Origin: Chitinophaga oryziterrae
Lineage (GTDB): Bacteria; Bacteroidota; Bacteroidia; Chitinophagales; Chitinophagaceae
Length of the DNA stretch: 64,000 bases
Direction of reading: 5' to 3'
Assembly (NCBI RefSeq): GCF_009758125.1
Contig: NZ_WRXO01000009.1
Span: 62,001 to 126,000 of the forward strand
The notes below the pieces were generated by a model that saw only the letters and a list, made by a program, of their open reading frames with translations, ran no database searches and was not told the origin of the DNA. This document shows, piece by piece, positions 41,066-50,591 of the stretch. Numbering within the stretch: the first letter of the stretch is position 1; every line of letters starts with the position of its first letter. The position numbers and the translations under genes were made by a program.

Positions 41066-42469
41066 TTAAAAATTATACCCCATCCTCAACTTAAGAGGAC
41101 TCGTTGATGGTACGTTCCTGCTAGCCAGAAAATCATACAACACCATAATATTCCCTTTCAGCTTTGCACTGATTTTATACTTCTTGCTGATACCTATTAA
41201 TGCACTCCCCTGCCAGCCTTTCCAGCTCTTTAACTGTTCCACATGAGAAAACGTTGACAGGTAATTCTCTTCAAAACCACCATTGACAAAAAAGGTCCCT
41301 TTTAGCTTCCAGTCAACGAAACTTCTCAAACCTACTCCCTGGTGACTGATAGCAATATTATTCCAGCCGGTACCTAAGCCCAGCTTATAAGAGATCCCAA
41401 CACCGGCGCTCCCGTTCTTATGGAACTTATAGGCCACCTGACCAGCAATATCTGATGTAGTAGGATAATACTTACTTGATTTCTGGAACTGCACATTCCC
41501 GCCAAACTCCAAACGCTGCAAAAAGCTTTTCGTCTTCATGGGATTGGGTTTGAAATCAGGCATGTCACCTGCATTGTCCAGCTCAGGGAACTTGCTTTTC
41601 AATTCGCTGAACTGCGATCTTGCCTGCTCCATCTGCTGGCTCACCGCCGCCTGCGCAGAAGGGCTACCACCAATCCGCTGCTGAACCAGTTGCTCCACCT
41701 GTGAACGGGTTTGCAGACCTTCCAGGCTTTGTGCCGTATTACTGGCAGCAGAAAGGTTGAACAAACTGGCCAGTTGTGAATGTTTCTGAATGAAATCATT
41801 ATAGGCAGGTACTTTCTTTAACATCTCTACGGCTTTGGCCTCTGCCTTTTTTTTATCTTTGAGCAAAGATTTATATTCATTGAGCTGCTGCCCATAATAA
41901 TAAGCCTCCTTATTCATCTTTTGCAGGTCTTTACCAAACCCACTATACTGCGCCAATTGATCCTTTAATTGCTGTCTGCGTTCACGGATATACGCCTTTA
42001 TCTCCTCTGCCTGCTGTAATTTTCCCTGTAAGTCCTGCACACTTTGAGTAGCACTGCTAAGTTTATCTTTCGATGAACCCAGCAGGTCTTTAGACCCATC
42101 CAGGAATTTCAGGGAGTTTTGTAAAGTATCCAGGTCTGCATTGCCTCCTAAAGGTACATTACCCGGCACCTTATTCCTAAGGCCTGATTTTAAACCATTT
42201 AACTTATCAATGGAGCGTGTGAAGATGTTCTTTGCTGCTACAGAATCTACCTTCCACAATTTGGCCTGCATCTTCTTTTCCTGTTTGGCAAACCTGTCCA
42301 AAGCCTTTTTGCTTCGTTTGTTTACCTGCTCTTCTACATGATGAGATTTATGCTGTACCTGTGACAGGTATTTCTCTGGTAGCTTTGTGACAGTACTGTC
42401 TGCGTCAATAGCAAAAACAGGAAGAGATGATAAAATAACAAACAATGTAAAGAGTAAAAATTGTCGCAT
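41066..42469 (-). CDS. Secreted coiled-coil protein with outer-membrane-like C-terminus
   Basis: A 467-residue exported protein (signal peptide MRQFLLFTLFVILSSLPVFA). Residues ~25-300 are lysine/glutamine-rich and strongly coiled-coil-like (AKQEKKMQAKLWKVDSVAAK, QQLKDQLAQYSGFGKDLQKM). The last ~150 residues look like paired beta strands ending in aromatic residues (LKLRMGYNF), as in an outer-membrane anchor. I know no function. It starts the apparent RHS-locus transcript block, with the tail-fibre-like gene 20 bases downstream. The 297 bases upstream (42470-42766) hold only a terminator for the GMC operon and an AT-rich stretch. Confidence 0.7.
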   Translation of the reverse strand: MRQFLLFTLFVILSSLPVFAIDADSTVTKLPEKYLSQVQHKSHHVEEQVNKRSKKALDRFAKQEKKMQAKLWKVDSVAAKNIFTRSIDKLNGLKSGLRNKVPGNVPLGGNADLDTLQNSLKFLDGSKDLLGSSKDKLSSATQSVQDLQGKLQQAEEIKAYIRERRQQLKDQLAQYSGFGKDLQKMNKEAYYYGQQLNEYKSLLKDKKKAEAKAVEMLKKVPAYNDFIQKHSQLASLFNLSAASNTAQSLEGLQTRSQVEQLVQQRIGGSPSAQAAVSQQMEQARSQFSELKSKFPELDNAGDMPDFKPNPMKTKSFLQRLEFGGNVQFQKSSKYYPTTSDIAGQVAYKFHKNGSAGVGISYKLGLGTGWNNIAISHQGVGLRSFVDWKLKGTFFVNGGFEENYLSTFSHVEQLKSWKGWQGSALIGISKKYKISAKLKGNIMVLYDFLASRNVPSTSPLKLRMGYNF

Positions 42470-42712
42470 AGAGGTTATATATTTCGATATATAGGTGATA
42501 GCTGGAGTAAATACTCACAACTTTTGTGTTTACTTCTAATTATAGTATTAGAATTTACTTAACAATGCATTCATATTGTTCATTTTATGCTATAATAGGA
42601 ATAAGCAGCAAAAGTATTTATACTTCTCCAGATCGATAATAACACTTTCGTGTAGATAATAATATCATAACACAATAGTACAAACGTACTGCGCAACCTA
42701 TCTACGCACATA

Positions 42713-42748
42713 AAAAAAGCTACAGAAGAAATCTCCTGTAGCTTTTTT
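42713..42748 (-). terminator. Terminator of the GMC oxidoreductase operon
   Basis: AAAAAAGCTACAG pairs with CTGTAGCTTTTTT around a 10-base loop, 19 bases after the stop codon of the last GMC gene. It has T-runs on both strands. Confidence 0.75.
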
Positions 42749-42766
42749 AAAAATTCATGTACTCAC

Positions 42767-44464
42767 TTACACATTCCCTTTCTTCAGCTCTTTCACCGCA
42801 TGATCAACCGCCCTCGCTGTTAATGCCATATAAGTGATAGATGGGTTCTGACAGGCAGATGATGCCATACAGGAACCATCCGTAATAAACACATTCTTTG
42901 CAGCATGTACCTGGTTCCATTCATTAAGGACAGATGTTTTGGGGTCGCGTCCCATACGTGCTGTTCCCATTTCATGGATACAATGGCCCGGAGGCGGCAT
43001 GCTATCATAAGTACCCACGTTTTTGATACCGGCAGCTTCCAGCATCTCTTTCGCGCTTTCCAGCATATCCTTACGCATTGCCAGCTCATTCTCTTTGAAT
43101 GAACAGTCAATGTCCAGGGTAGGCAGGCCATACTTGTCTTTCTTGTCTTTGTTGAGTGTTACCTTGTTATCGTGATAAGGCAGGTGTTCTCCCCAGGCGC
43201 CAACGCCCATGGTCCACATACCTGCTTCTGTCTGCACTTCTTTCAACGTAATACCAATGCCATCAAAGCTGGTCCCGCGGTTACGGTCCGCTCCGCCCTG
43301 ATAACCAAACCCACGCACATAGTCGCTACGTTTAGTAGCTTCACTGATATTGCGGAAGCGCGGAATGTATATGCCATTAGGACGACGCCCGCTGTTATAA
43401 TACTGGTCCTGGAAACCATCGAACTCTCCTCCGGCACCTACACCGAAGTGATGGTCCATCAGGTTATGCCCTACTTCTCCGCTGTCGTTACCGAACCCGT
43501 TAGGGAAGCGGTTTGATACAGAGTTTAACAGCACTGCAGTGGTACCGATAGTAGACGCATTTAAGAAGATGATATTGGCATAATATTCCGTTGTTTCCAG
43601 CGTATGTGCGTCCATGATACGTACACCTTTGGCCTTGCCTTTCAGCTCATCATAGATCACTTCCAGCACGATAGAATCCGGACGCAATGTAAGATTACCC
43701 GTTTTGGCGGCTGCCGGTAAAGTAACCCCGTTGCTGCTGAAATAACCGGTAAAAGGACATCCTCTCGCACACAGGTTACGGAACTGACAAGGACCACGGT
43801 CATGATGCTTTTCAGTCACATGTGCTACACGGCCAATGGTTACGATACGGTCCTGGTACTGCTCTTTAATACGTGCTGCCACATGTTTCTCCAGGCAGTT
43901 CATTTCCATCGCTTTCAGGAACTTCCCGTCGGGTAATTGCGGCAGACCTTCAGCCTGACCACTAATACCTATATAAGATTCGACATAATCATACCATGGC
44001 TCTACATCTTTGTAACGGATAGGCCAGTCAACACCATGACCGTCCTTTGCGTTGGCCGTAAAGTCTACATCGCTCCAGCGGTATACCTGCCTTCCCCACA
44101 TCAGTGAACGGCCGCCAACATGATACCCGCGAAGCCAGTTGAATGGTTTCACCTGGTTATAAGGGTTCTCCTTATCGTTTACCCAAAACTGTTGTGTTGC
44201 TTCGTCGAATGCATAACACTGGCTCTGAATGGGATGGTTCTCCCTCATTTCCGATGTATGGTTCAAACGGTGCGGAAACTCCCAGGGCGCCATCATGGCG
44301 GTAGTGTAATCTTTCACATGCTCCACGTTGCGACCCCTTTCCAGTACCAGCGTTTTCAATCCCTTTTCACACAGCTCCTTGGCTGCCCATCCCCCGCTGA
44401 TCCCTGAGCCTACAACAATGGCATCATAGGTATTCTCCTTCTCTGCTCTGATGTTGAGATTCAT
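42767..44464 (-). CDS. GMC-family oxidoreductase (copy A)
   Basis: A 565-residue FAD-dependent enzyme with the Rossmann fingerprint VVGSGISGGWAAKELCEKGL at the N-terminus, GGRSLMWGRQ for FAD contact, a cysteine-containing insert (CQFRNLCARGCPFTGYFSS) and the C-terminal His region with CQNPSITYMALTARA. This subgroup pairs with a gluconate-2-dehydrogenase subunit 3-like protein and oxidises sugars or polyols. It is 565 residues long, exactly like its upstream neighbour, and clearly a paralog. It is the last gene of a three-gene operon (7 bases after copy B). Confidence 0.9.
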   Translation of the reverse strand: MNLNIRAEKENTYDAIVVGSGISGGWAAKELCEKGLKTLVLERGRNVEHVKDYTTAMMAPWEFPHRLNHTSEMRENHPIQSQCYAFDEATQQFWVNDKENPYNQVKPFNWLRGYHVGGRSLMWGRQVYRWSDVDFTANAKDGHGVDWPIRYKDVEPWYDYVESYIGISGQAEGLPQLPDGKFLKAMEMNCLEKHVAARIKEQYQDRIVTIGRVAHVTEKHHDRGPCQFRNLCARGCPFTGYFSSNGVTLPAAAKTGNLTLRPDSIVLEVIYDELKGKAKGVRIMDAHTLETTEYYANIIFLNASTIGTTAVLLNSVSNRFPNGFGNDSGEVGHNLMDHHFGVGAGGEFDGFQDQYYNSGRRPNGIYIPRFRNISEATKRSDYVRGFGYQGGADRNRGTSFDGIGITLKEVQTEAGMWTMGVGAWGEHLPYHDNKVTLNKDKKDKYGLPTLDIDCSFKENELAMRKDMLESAKEMLEAAGIKNVGTYDSMPPPGHCIHEMGTARMGRDPKTSVLNEWNQVHAAKNVFITDGSCMASSACQNPSITYMALTARAVDHAVKELKKGNV

Positions 44465-44471
44465 ATCTTAA

Positions 44472-46169
44472 TTAAATATTTCCTTTCTTCATTTCTTTCA
44501 CAGCATAATCTACTGCTCTTGCTGTCATGGCCATATAAGTAAGAGATGGATTTACACAGGCTGCAGACGTCATACTGGCGCCATCTGTTACAAATACATT
44601 CTTCACTGCATGCAACTGGTTCCAGGAGTTTAACATAGACGTTTTAGGATCACGACCCATACGTGCAGTACCCATTTCATGGATAGCCATACCGGGATAA
44701 GAACCGTTGTCATATGTCTTTACATCCTTCAGACCTGCTGCTTCCAGCATTTCTGCTGCATCGTTCATCATATCCACACGCATCTTCTTCTCATTTTCCT
44801 TGAACTCTGCATCAAACTTCAGTACCGGCTGTCCCCAATCGTCTTTTACGGAAGTATCCAGCGTTACTTTATTATCTTCATAAGGTAAACACTCTCCAAA
44901 ACCTCCAAGTCCCATACTCCAGTCGCCCGGTTCTGTCAGCATCTCCTTGAAATCTTTACCTACTCCCATTTCAGCAATACCACTTGCCCAGCTTCCACGG
45001 CTCGCTCCTCCCTGGTAACCAAAACCACGGATGTAATCACGTTTATCGCTGCCAATGTTACGGTAACGCGGAATATAGATACCATTTGCCCTGCGGCCAA
45101 AGAAATACTTATCATCAAAGCCTACGGCCTTACCGGAAGCCCCTGTACGGAAGTGATGGTCCATCAGGTATTTTCCAAGTACACCGCTATCATTACCTAA
45201 TCCATTCGGGAAACGGTGAGAGATAGAGTTCAGCAGTACAAAAGTAGTTCCCAGCGTAGACCCGTTCACAAAGATGATCTTTGCATAGAATTCGGTCATC
45301 TGCTTGGTGTGTTTATCGATTACTTTCACACCGGTAGCTTTGCCTTTCTGCTCATCATAAATAACAGAATTCACAATACTGTCCGGACGTAAAGTAAGAT
45401 TCCCGGTAGCTACTGCTGCAGGTAACGTAGATGACTGTGTGCTGAAATAAGCCCCGAAAGGACAACCACGGCTACACAGGTTACGGTACTGACAATTGGT
45501 ACGGCCAGGTAATGGCTGTGTGATGTTAGCCACACGGCCCATCGTCATGATACGGCCCTTATATTGCTCTTCTATGCGTTTCTTCACGTCTTTCTCCACA
45601 CAGTTCATTTCCATTGCTGGCATAAACTGGCCGTCTGGCAACTGTGGCAATCCTTCTGCCTGTCCGCTGATACCTGCGAAACGCTCTACATAATCATACC
45701 AGGGCGCCAGGTCCTTATACCGGATTGGCCAGTCAACCGCAATCCCATCTTTCAGGTTGCCTTCAAAATCAATATCGCTCCAACGGTACGACTGCCTGCC
45801 CCACATAATGGATTTACCACCCACGATATCAGGACGATACCAGTCGAAACGTTTTACTTCATTATATGGACTTGTAGAATCATTGATCCAGAACTTTTCA
45901 TTATGCTCGCTGTATGGATAATCGCGGCTTAATTTAGGATGTGTTTCCCTTTGTTCTACCGTAATACGGCCGGCATGTTTAAACTCCCAGGGATCCTTGG
46001 TTGCCGTATCATAATCCTTTACGTGTTCTAATGGTTTACCACGGTCCAGCATCAATACCTTCAGACCTTTTTCTGTAAATTCTTTGGCTGCCCAGCCACC
46101 GCTTACACCGGAGCCTATCACAATTACATCGTAAGTGTTTTGCTCCTGAGCTTTCATATTCAGATTCAT
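44472..46169 (-). CDS. GMC-family oxidoreductase (copy B)
   Basis: A 565-residue paralog of copy A with VIGSGVSGGWAAKEF, GGKSIMWGRQSYRWSD, the cysteine-rich CQYRNLCSRGCPFGAYFS and ACVNPSLTYMAMTARA near the end. The same catalytic layout with diverged substrate-side sequence suggests a different sugar or polyol substrate. It starts 30 bases after the subunit-3-like gene. Electrons would pass to a membrane acceptor through partners not encoded here. Confidence 0.9.
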   Translation of the reverse strand: MNLNMKAQEQNTYDVIVIGSGVSGGWAAKEFTEKGLKVLMLDRGKPLEHVKDYDTATKDPWEFKHAGRITVEQRETHPKLSRDYPYSEHNEKFWINDSTSPYNEVKRFDWYRPDIVGGKSIMWGRQSYRWSDIDFEGNLKDGIAVDWPIRYKDLAPWYDYVERFAGISGQAEGLPQLPDGQFMPAMEMNCVEKDVKKRIEEQYKGRIMTMGRVANITQPLPGRTNCQYRNLCSRGCPFGAYFSTQSSTLPAAVATGNLTLRPDSIVNSVIYDEQKGKATGVKVIDKHTKQMTEFYAKIIFVNGSTLGTTFVLLNSISHRFPNGLGNDSGVLGKYLMDHHFRTGASGKAVGFDDKYFFGRRANGIYIPRYRNIGSDKRDYIRGFGYQGGASRGSWASGIAEMGVGKDFKEMLTEPGDWSMGLGGFGECLPYEDNKVTLDTSVKDDWGQPVLKFDAEFKENEKKMRVDMMNDAAEMLEAAGLKDVKTYDNGSYPGMAIHEMGTARMGRDPKTSMLNSWNQLHAVKNVFVTDGASMTSAACVNPSLTYMAMTARAVDYAVKEMKKGNI

Positions 46170-46199
46170 GGAATTACTTTATTTGTTGTTACGAACTAA

Positions 46200-46775
46200 T
46201 TACATCGCCCATGCCTTATCCCCTTTCTTATAAGGGATACAGCCTTCATATTTGCCTGGTACGGCAACATAACGCAGGGCTTTGGTGGCGCCTGGTTCAG
46301 AAGTGAAATAGCCTAATAATGTCAGCTCTTTCAGCACCTGGAAGTAATGGGTTGGATCGCCTTCTTTTTTGTTATCCCGCTTGTTATAAGCCACACGTTC
46401 CTTATCTATTTCAGTCAGTAACGCAGTCTTCTGTTCTGCAGTAATATCTACAAAAGGCTTTTTATATTGCTTTTCACTGGCTGCATCGATCTTCTTCATA
46501 CCATCCAGCACTACCTGCTGATCAGTGGTTTTGTAACAATCGTTCAGCATCGTAACAATAAAGTCTTCGACCTTTGCCTCTTTGGCGCCGGGAGTATCTG
46601 TTTTTGGTATGATGGTTTCCGCGATCTCTGCTAATAAGCTCTTTGTTTCAGGCGCCTTGAGAGCATAATTCTCAGGAGCCTTTGGGTTACAGCCTTCCAG
46701 TGCGGATAATGTGGAAGCGGATATGGCAGTCCCTAGTAACAGGGCTACATTCCTGATGGCATCTCTTCTGTTCAT
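46200..46775 (-). CDS. Gluconate 2-dehydrogenase subunit 3-like protein with Tat-type leader
   Basis: A 191-residue protein with a twin-arginine-type leader (MNRRDAIRNVALLLGTAIS) and a cysteine after the hydrophobic part (LEGC), so a Tat-exported lipoprotein is possible. The rest (LLAEIAETIIPKTDTPGAKE; HYFQVLKELTLLGYFTSEPG) is typical of the gluconate 2-dehydrogenase subunit 3 family, which co-folds with and carries the cofactor-loaded GMC subunit across the membrane. It is first in the operon with the two GMC genes. Confidence 0.88.
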   Translation of the reverse strand: MNRRDAIRNVALLLGTAISASTLSALEGCNPKAPENYALKAPETKSLLAEIAETIIPKTDTPGAKEAKVEDFIVTMLNDCYKTTDQQVVLDGMKKIDAASEKQYKKPFVDITAEQKTALLTEIDKERVAYNKRDNKKEGDPTHYFQVLKELTLLGYFTSEPGATKALRYVAVPGKYEGCIPYKKGDKAWAM

Positions 46776-46909
46776 AACGATAAAATTATTTGACCTTAAC
46801 TCAAGGTTCGAAAAAAAATCGACTTTTCATAGAAAAATTAATTAAACGGCAAAAAGAAAGGGACTGGTTTATAACCGTCCCTTCAATTAAACAATTTATC
46901 AGTAATGGA

Positions 46910-47659
46910 TCACATAATATATTTGCCCTTGCTGTCTACCATTACTACCGGTAAACGGTGATGTCTTTCGAAATAATCATACGCCCCTTTCAGATCTACC
47001 CAGAAACGCTGGGAAGTACTGTCTGTAAGGGTTACACTACCCAGATAGTCCATAGAACGCATGTTGCCGAACTTGATCGGGAACACATGCACAGGGATGA
47101 AATCCTGCCCTGCATTCTTGGCATTGACAGCCAGGATATACACTTCATCTATGAATTCGTCTGTCAGCGGGATACAGCCGATGGTGAGGCAACTGCCGTG
47201 AATGTAGATCTCCTTACCCGGCTTTTTAGGGTCACTCAGCACCTTATCCGAAATGTTGGGATAGTTGATACCCAGAGAAAGGTGATAGTTACTGTTAGGG
47301 TTGAAATCATTGATATAATAAAACCCCTCCGGTACCTGCATATCTCCCTCTTTACGCTTAGGCCCCATTTTACCTGAAAGTGTACATACCCGGTAGGACT
47401 TAAATAACCTGAAAGTGTCTGCGGCATTATTCTTTACCCAGATTTCCAGCTCACTGTCCAGTTTAAAAGAGCGGAGGAAAATGTATTTGGCAGGATATAC
47501 CAATCCCTTCTTCTCAAACTCCTTCTTTAACTGCTCTTCTTTATCCCTGTAAGCATATACTACTTTGGGAAACATCTTCTGATTATCCAGAAATGATTGC
47601 TGGGCCTGTAGTTTACCAAACCCCAACAACATCATTGCTGCTAAAACGACCTGCTTCAT
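46910..47659 (-). CDS. L,D-transpeptidase-like (YkuD/YafK) murein protein
   Basis: A 249-residue exported protein (signal peptide to about LQAQ) with the YkuD catalytic motif in YIHGSCLTIGCIPLTDEFID: the histidine and the cysteine of SxGCI are present. The family includes YafK-type L,D-transpeptidases or related hydrolases acting on peptidoglycan cross-links or on the link to the outer-membrane lipoprotein. Residues 100-150 (YYINDFNPNSNYHLSLGINY) fit YafK best. It appears to be monocistronic or linked to the small membrane protein just upstream. Confidence 0.85.
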   Translation of the reverse strand: MKQVVLAAMMLLGFGKLQAQQSFLDNQKMFPKVVYAYRDKEEQLKKEFEKKGLVYPAKYIFLRSFKLDSELEIWVKNNAADTFRLFKSYRVCTLSGKMGPKRKEGDMQVPEGFYYINDFNPNSNYHLSLGINYPNISDKVLSDPKKPGKEIYIHGSCLTIGCIPLTDEFIDEVYILAVNAKNAGQDFIPVHVFPIKFGNMRSMDYLGSVTLTDSTSQRFWVDLKGAYDYFERHHRLPVVMVDSKGKYIM

Positions 47660-47688
47660 AGATAATTTAACACAATTTTACAAGTTCA

Positions 47689-47919
47689 CTAACTGTGTTC
47701 TGTCCTTACAGGAACACTTTGAGACGGCTGCATAGTAAAAGTCCTGTATGCAAGATAGAACAATAACATGGCAAAAATAGCATATATCACCATTCCAACC
47801 TTACGATTTGCAAAACGTAAAATATAGTGTCTCTCCCCCTGGAAGATCAATACAGCGGTTATACACTGAAAAATCCCTCCTAAAAGAAATAAGACACCCA
47901 ATAAAGTTTGTACTCTCAT
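47689..47919 (-). CDS. Small two-helix membrane protein
   Basis: A 76-residue protein from the ATG at 47919 (MRVQTLLGVLFLLGGIFQCI); a start seven codons upstream is possible. Two hydrophobic segments (about residues 5-25 and 41-60) are separated by a basic loop. There is no recognisable family. It lies 29 bases upstream of the L,D-transpeptidase gene on the same strand, which may indicate co-expression. Confidence 0.55.
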   Translation of the reverse strand: MRVQTLLGVLFLLGGIFQCITAVLIFQGERHYILRFANRKVGMVIYAIFAMLLFYLAYRTFTMQPSQSVPVRTEHS

Positions 47920-47990
47920 AAACAACGATCTATTATGCAAATTATTTCAATTTTTCCGACAAACACATACCCTGAATGTGCGATATATGC

Positions 47991-48023
47991 AAAAAGGCCG
48001 TTCCGGAATGGAACAGCCTCTTT
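47991..48023 (-). terminator. Terminator after hppD
   Basis: AAAAGGCCGTTCC pairs with GGAACAGCCTCTTTT with two mismatches; the T-rich end is on the plus side, and on the minus strand the hairpin follows the hppD stop by about 20 bases. Confidence 0.55.
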
Positions 48024-48044
48024 TAAAGGTTAAAATGGCGGATC

Positions 48045-49181
48045 TTACAGGTTGCCCCTCAGCGCCTGCTCTCTTTCTATCGACTCAAACAACGCTTTGA
48101 AGTTACCCTTGCCGAACGACTGGGCTCCTTTGCGCTGGATGATCTCAAAAAATACAGTGGGACGGTCCTGTACCGGTTTGGTAAATATCTGTAACAGGTA
48201 TCCCTCGTCGTCGCGGTCTACCAGTATGCCCAGTTCTCTTAAAGGCTGCAGGTCTTCATCTATTTCACCTACCCTGTCCAGCAGTGTGGCATAATAAGAC
48301 TCAGGTACTGTCAGGAACTCTACGCCCCTTTTCTGCAGCTCGGTAACCGTCTGGATAATATTATTGGTGGCGATAGCTACATGCTGTACACCAGGACCGC
48401 CGTAAAAATCAAGGTATTCTTCTATCTGTGATTTTTTCTTGCCTTCTGCAGGTTCGTTAATAGGGAATTTAACACGACCATTCCCATTACTCATCACCTT
48501 ACTCATCAGGGCAGAATATTCAGTAGAAATATCGTTATCATCAAAAGATAACAGGTTGCGGAAACCCATTACTTTTTCGTAGAAATCCACCCAGGTATTC
48601 ATCTCATTCCAACCCACATTACCCACGCAATGATCTACATACAGTAACCCGGTCTCAGCAGGGTTATACACGGTTTTCCATGGTTTAAAACCAGGCAGGA
48701 AAGGTCCATCGTAATTTTTACGTTCTACAAAGATGTGAACGGTATCTCCATAGGTATGAATACCACTGCGTACCACAGTACCATATTCATCCTTTTCAGT
48801 TACCGGTTCCATGAAAGCTTTCGCCCCTCTTTTCATGGTTTCCTCAAAAGCGGAACGGGCATCATCTACCCACAGCGCCAATACTTTTACCCCATCTCCA
48901 TGTGCCTGGATATGCTTTGCAATATCACTATCCGGGCCCAATGGTGTGGTGAATACAAAACGCAGTTTGTTCTGGGTAACTACATAGGAAACTCTGTCTT
49001 TTACGCCTGTCTCAGGACCAGAATAAGCGGCAGACTGAAAGCCAAATGCTGTTTTATAAAAGTGAGCCGCCTGTTTGGCATTCCCAACATAAAACTCAAC
49101 GTAATCCGTACCATTTAATGGTAAAAAGTCCTGCGCATTTGCGCGTGCTGCTGTAGCGGCAGTATCTGTAACGGTATGCAT
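48045..49181 (-). CDS. hppD: 4-hydroxyphenylpyruvate dioxygenase
   Basis: A 378-residue enzyme with the two vicinal-oxygen-chelate halves of HPPD. The iron ligands are visible in VDHCVGNVG (His), GVQHVAIATNNI (His) and TVFFEIIQRKG (Glu). It converts 4-hydroxyphenylpyruvate to homogentisate in tyrosine breakdown. The next enzyme, homogentisate dioxygenase, is encoded 1.6 kb away on the same strand, with an aldo/keto reductase between. The 290 bases upstream (49182-49471) hold only the AKR terminator and no gene I can support. Confidence 0.95.
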   Translation of the reverse strand: MHTVTDTAATAARANAQDFLPLNGTDYVEFYVGNAKQAAHFYKTAFGFQSAAYSGPETGVKDRVSYVVTQNKLRFVFTTPLGPDSDIAKHIQAHGDGVKVLALWVDDARSAFEETMKRGAKAFMEPVTEKDEYGTVVRSGIHTYGDTVHIFVERKNYDGPFLPGFKPWKTVYNPAETGLLYVDHCVGNVGWNEMNTWVDFYEKVMGFRNLLSFDDNDISTEYSALMSKVMSNGNGRVKFPINEPAEGKKKSQIEEYLDFYGGPGVQHVAIATNNIIQTVTELQKRGVEFLTVPESYYATLLDRVGEIDEDLQPLRELGILVDRDDEGYLLQIFTKPVQDRPTVFFEIIQRKGAQSFGKGNFKALFESIEREQALRGNL

Positions 49182-49422
49182 AAGATTTTAGAAAGTTTTG
49201 GTGTATGACCGTAATTTACAATGCACACGGCATTGAGTTAAAAAGCGATTATAGCAAGATGTAGTGGTAAAAGATCAGGCGAGGGGCGAATCCATTGCCA
49301 GCGTGGCCATGAGGAAGTAGTATTCACTCTGGAGCTGGTTTGATTTAGTATGATATGTGTGTAGTATAAGCATTAAATAGTTGCTATTGCAATATTAGCA
49401 ATTCGGTCAGCAATAACCAAAT

Positions 49423-49451
49423 AAAAAAACCGGAGCGATCGGCCCCGGTTC
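49423..49451 (-). terminator. Terminator after the aldo/keto reductase gene
   Basis: AACCGG and CCCGGTT arms around a GC-rich loop with a run of A on the left, which becomes a T-run after the hairpin on the minus strand, about 20 bases past the stop. Confidence 0.6.
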
Positions 49452-49471
49452 TATTCCCTGTTCTATATTAA

Positions 49472-50464
49472 TTATACGAGTTCCAGCTTGTACAGCCTGT
49501 CATTAATATACCTGGTCTCTTCAGCCCCCAGTTTTATATTGATAGCCCTTGCGTTCTGTATAGCCTGTTCCGCATTACGGGCACCTACCAGCGCCACTGT
49601 AATTCCGTCACGGTCTATCGTCCAGCGGATCACCAGTTGAGCCAGGGTAACGCTCTTGCTTTCAGCTACAGGACGGATCTCGTCCAGGAAAGCATTGATG
49701 CGGTTCAGGTTCTCCGGCTGATAGAATTTAGTGGCAGGGCGATGGTCACCTTCTCCAAAATGATGACCTGGTTTGATTTTACCACTCAGGATCCCTCTCT
49801 GCAAAGGACTGTAAGCCAGAATACCTTTGTTATTTTCTATGCAATAAGGGACCAGCTCATTTTCAATCCCTCTTTCTACCATAGAGAAAGGCACCTGGTT
49901 GGAAGCCAGTTTAATCACTTTATCGGCCCTTTTCATCTGCTCCACATTATAATTACATACGCCTGCTTCACGGATCTTACCCTGTTCTTTCAGGCGTAAT
50001 ACGGCCTCAAAAGTTTCTTCAATCGGGGTCGTTTCATCATTCCAATGGATCTGGTAGAGGTCTATGTAATCTGTCCCCAGTCGTTTCAGGCTGTTCTCAC
50101 ATTCCAGGATCACACTTTCTTTGCCTGCATATTTATGGATATTGATGTCTTTACCATCGTTATCCTTGCTTTTGAAAGCCAGGTTACCCTTTTCAAGGTC
50201 CCAGCGCATACCGAATTTGGTCAGGATCTGTACCTTACTGCGGTCTAAGCCTTTCAGGGCTTCCCCGGTCAGTTCTTCACTTAATCCCATGCCATATACA
50301 GGAGCCGTATCAATAGAAGTAACACCCTCTGCAATAGAAGCACGGATAGCTTCTACGGCGTCCTTACGTTCTGTTCCTCCCCACATCCATCCACCAATGG
50401 CCCATGCGCCAAATGTAATAGCAGATACTTTCAGTTCGCTTTCTCCTAATTGCCTGTATTCCAT
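49472..50464 (-). CDS. Aldo/keto reductase
   Basis: A 330-residue TIM-barrel oxidoreductase with the catalytic aspartate/tyrosine block TSIDTAPVYGMGLSEE, the lysine in ILTKFG and the histidine in LYQIHWND. NADPH-binding motifs (VALVGARNAEQ) are near the C-terminus. It reduces aldehydes or ketones; the substrate is unknown. It lies between hppD and hmgA on the same strand but has its own promoter box and terminator, so membership of the tyrosine pathway is not shown. Confidence 0.9.
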   Translation of the reverse strand: MEYRQLGESELKVSAITFGAWAIGGWMWGGTERKDAVEAIRASIAEGVTSIDTAPVYGMGLSEELTGEALKGLDRSKVQILTKFGMRWDLEKGNLAFKSKDNDGKDINIHKYAGKESVILECENSLKRLGTDYIDLYQIHWNDETTPIEETFEAVLRLKEQGKIREAGVCNYNVEQMKRADKVIKLASNQVPFSMVERGIENELVPYCIENNKGILAYSPLQRGILSGKIKPGHHFGEGDHRPATKFYQPENLNRINAFLDEIRPVAESKSVTLAQLVIRWTIDRDGITVALVGARNAEQAIQNARAINIKLGAEETRYINDRLYKLELV

Positions 50465-50490
50465 AATTGTGCTGATTTTAAAATAAGGGG

Positions 50491-50498
50491 CAAAAGTA
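50491..50498 (-). promoter_or_regulatory. Bacteroidota -7 box for the aldo/keto reductase
   Basis: On the minus strand TACTTTTG matches TAnnTTTG, 27 bases before the ATG at 50464. Confidence 0.45.
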
Positions 50499-50591
50499 TT
50501 GAATAATTAACGGTTGCACATACTAGCAATTTGGATAGCTGGTGATGAGGTGGCACGATGTTAGTGGCCTTTTATCGATAAAAACGATATT

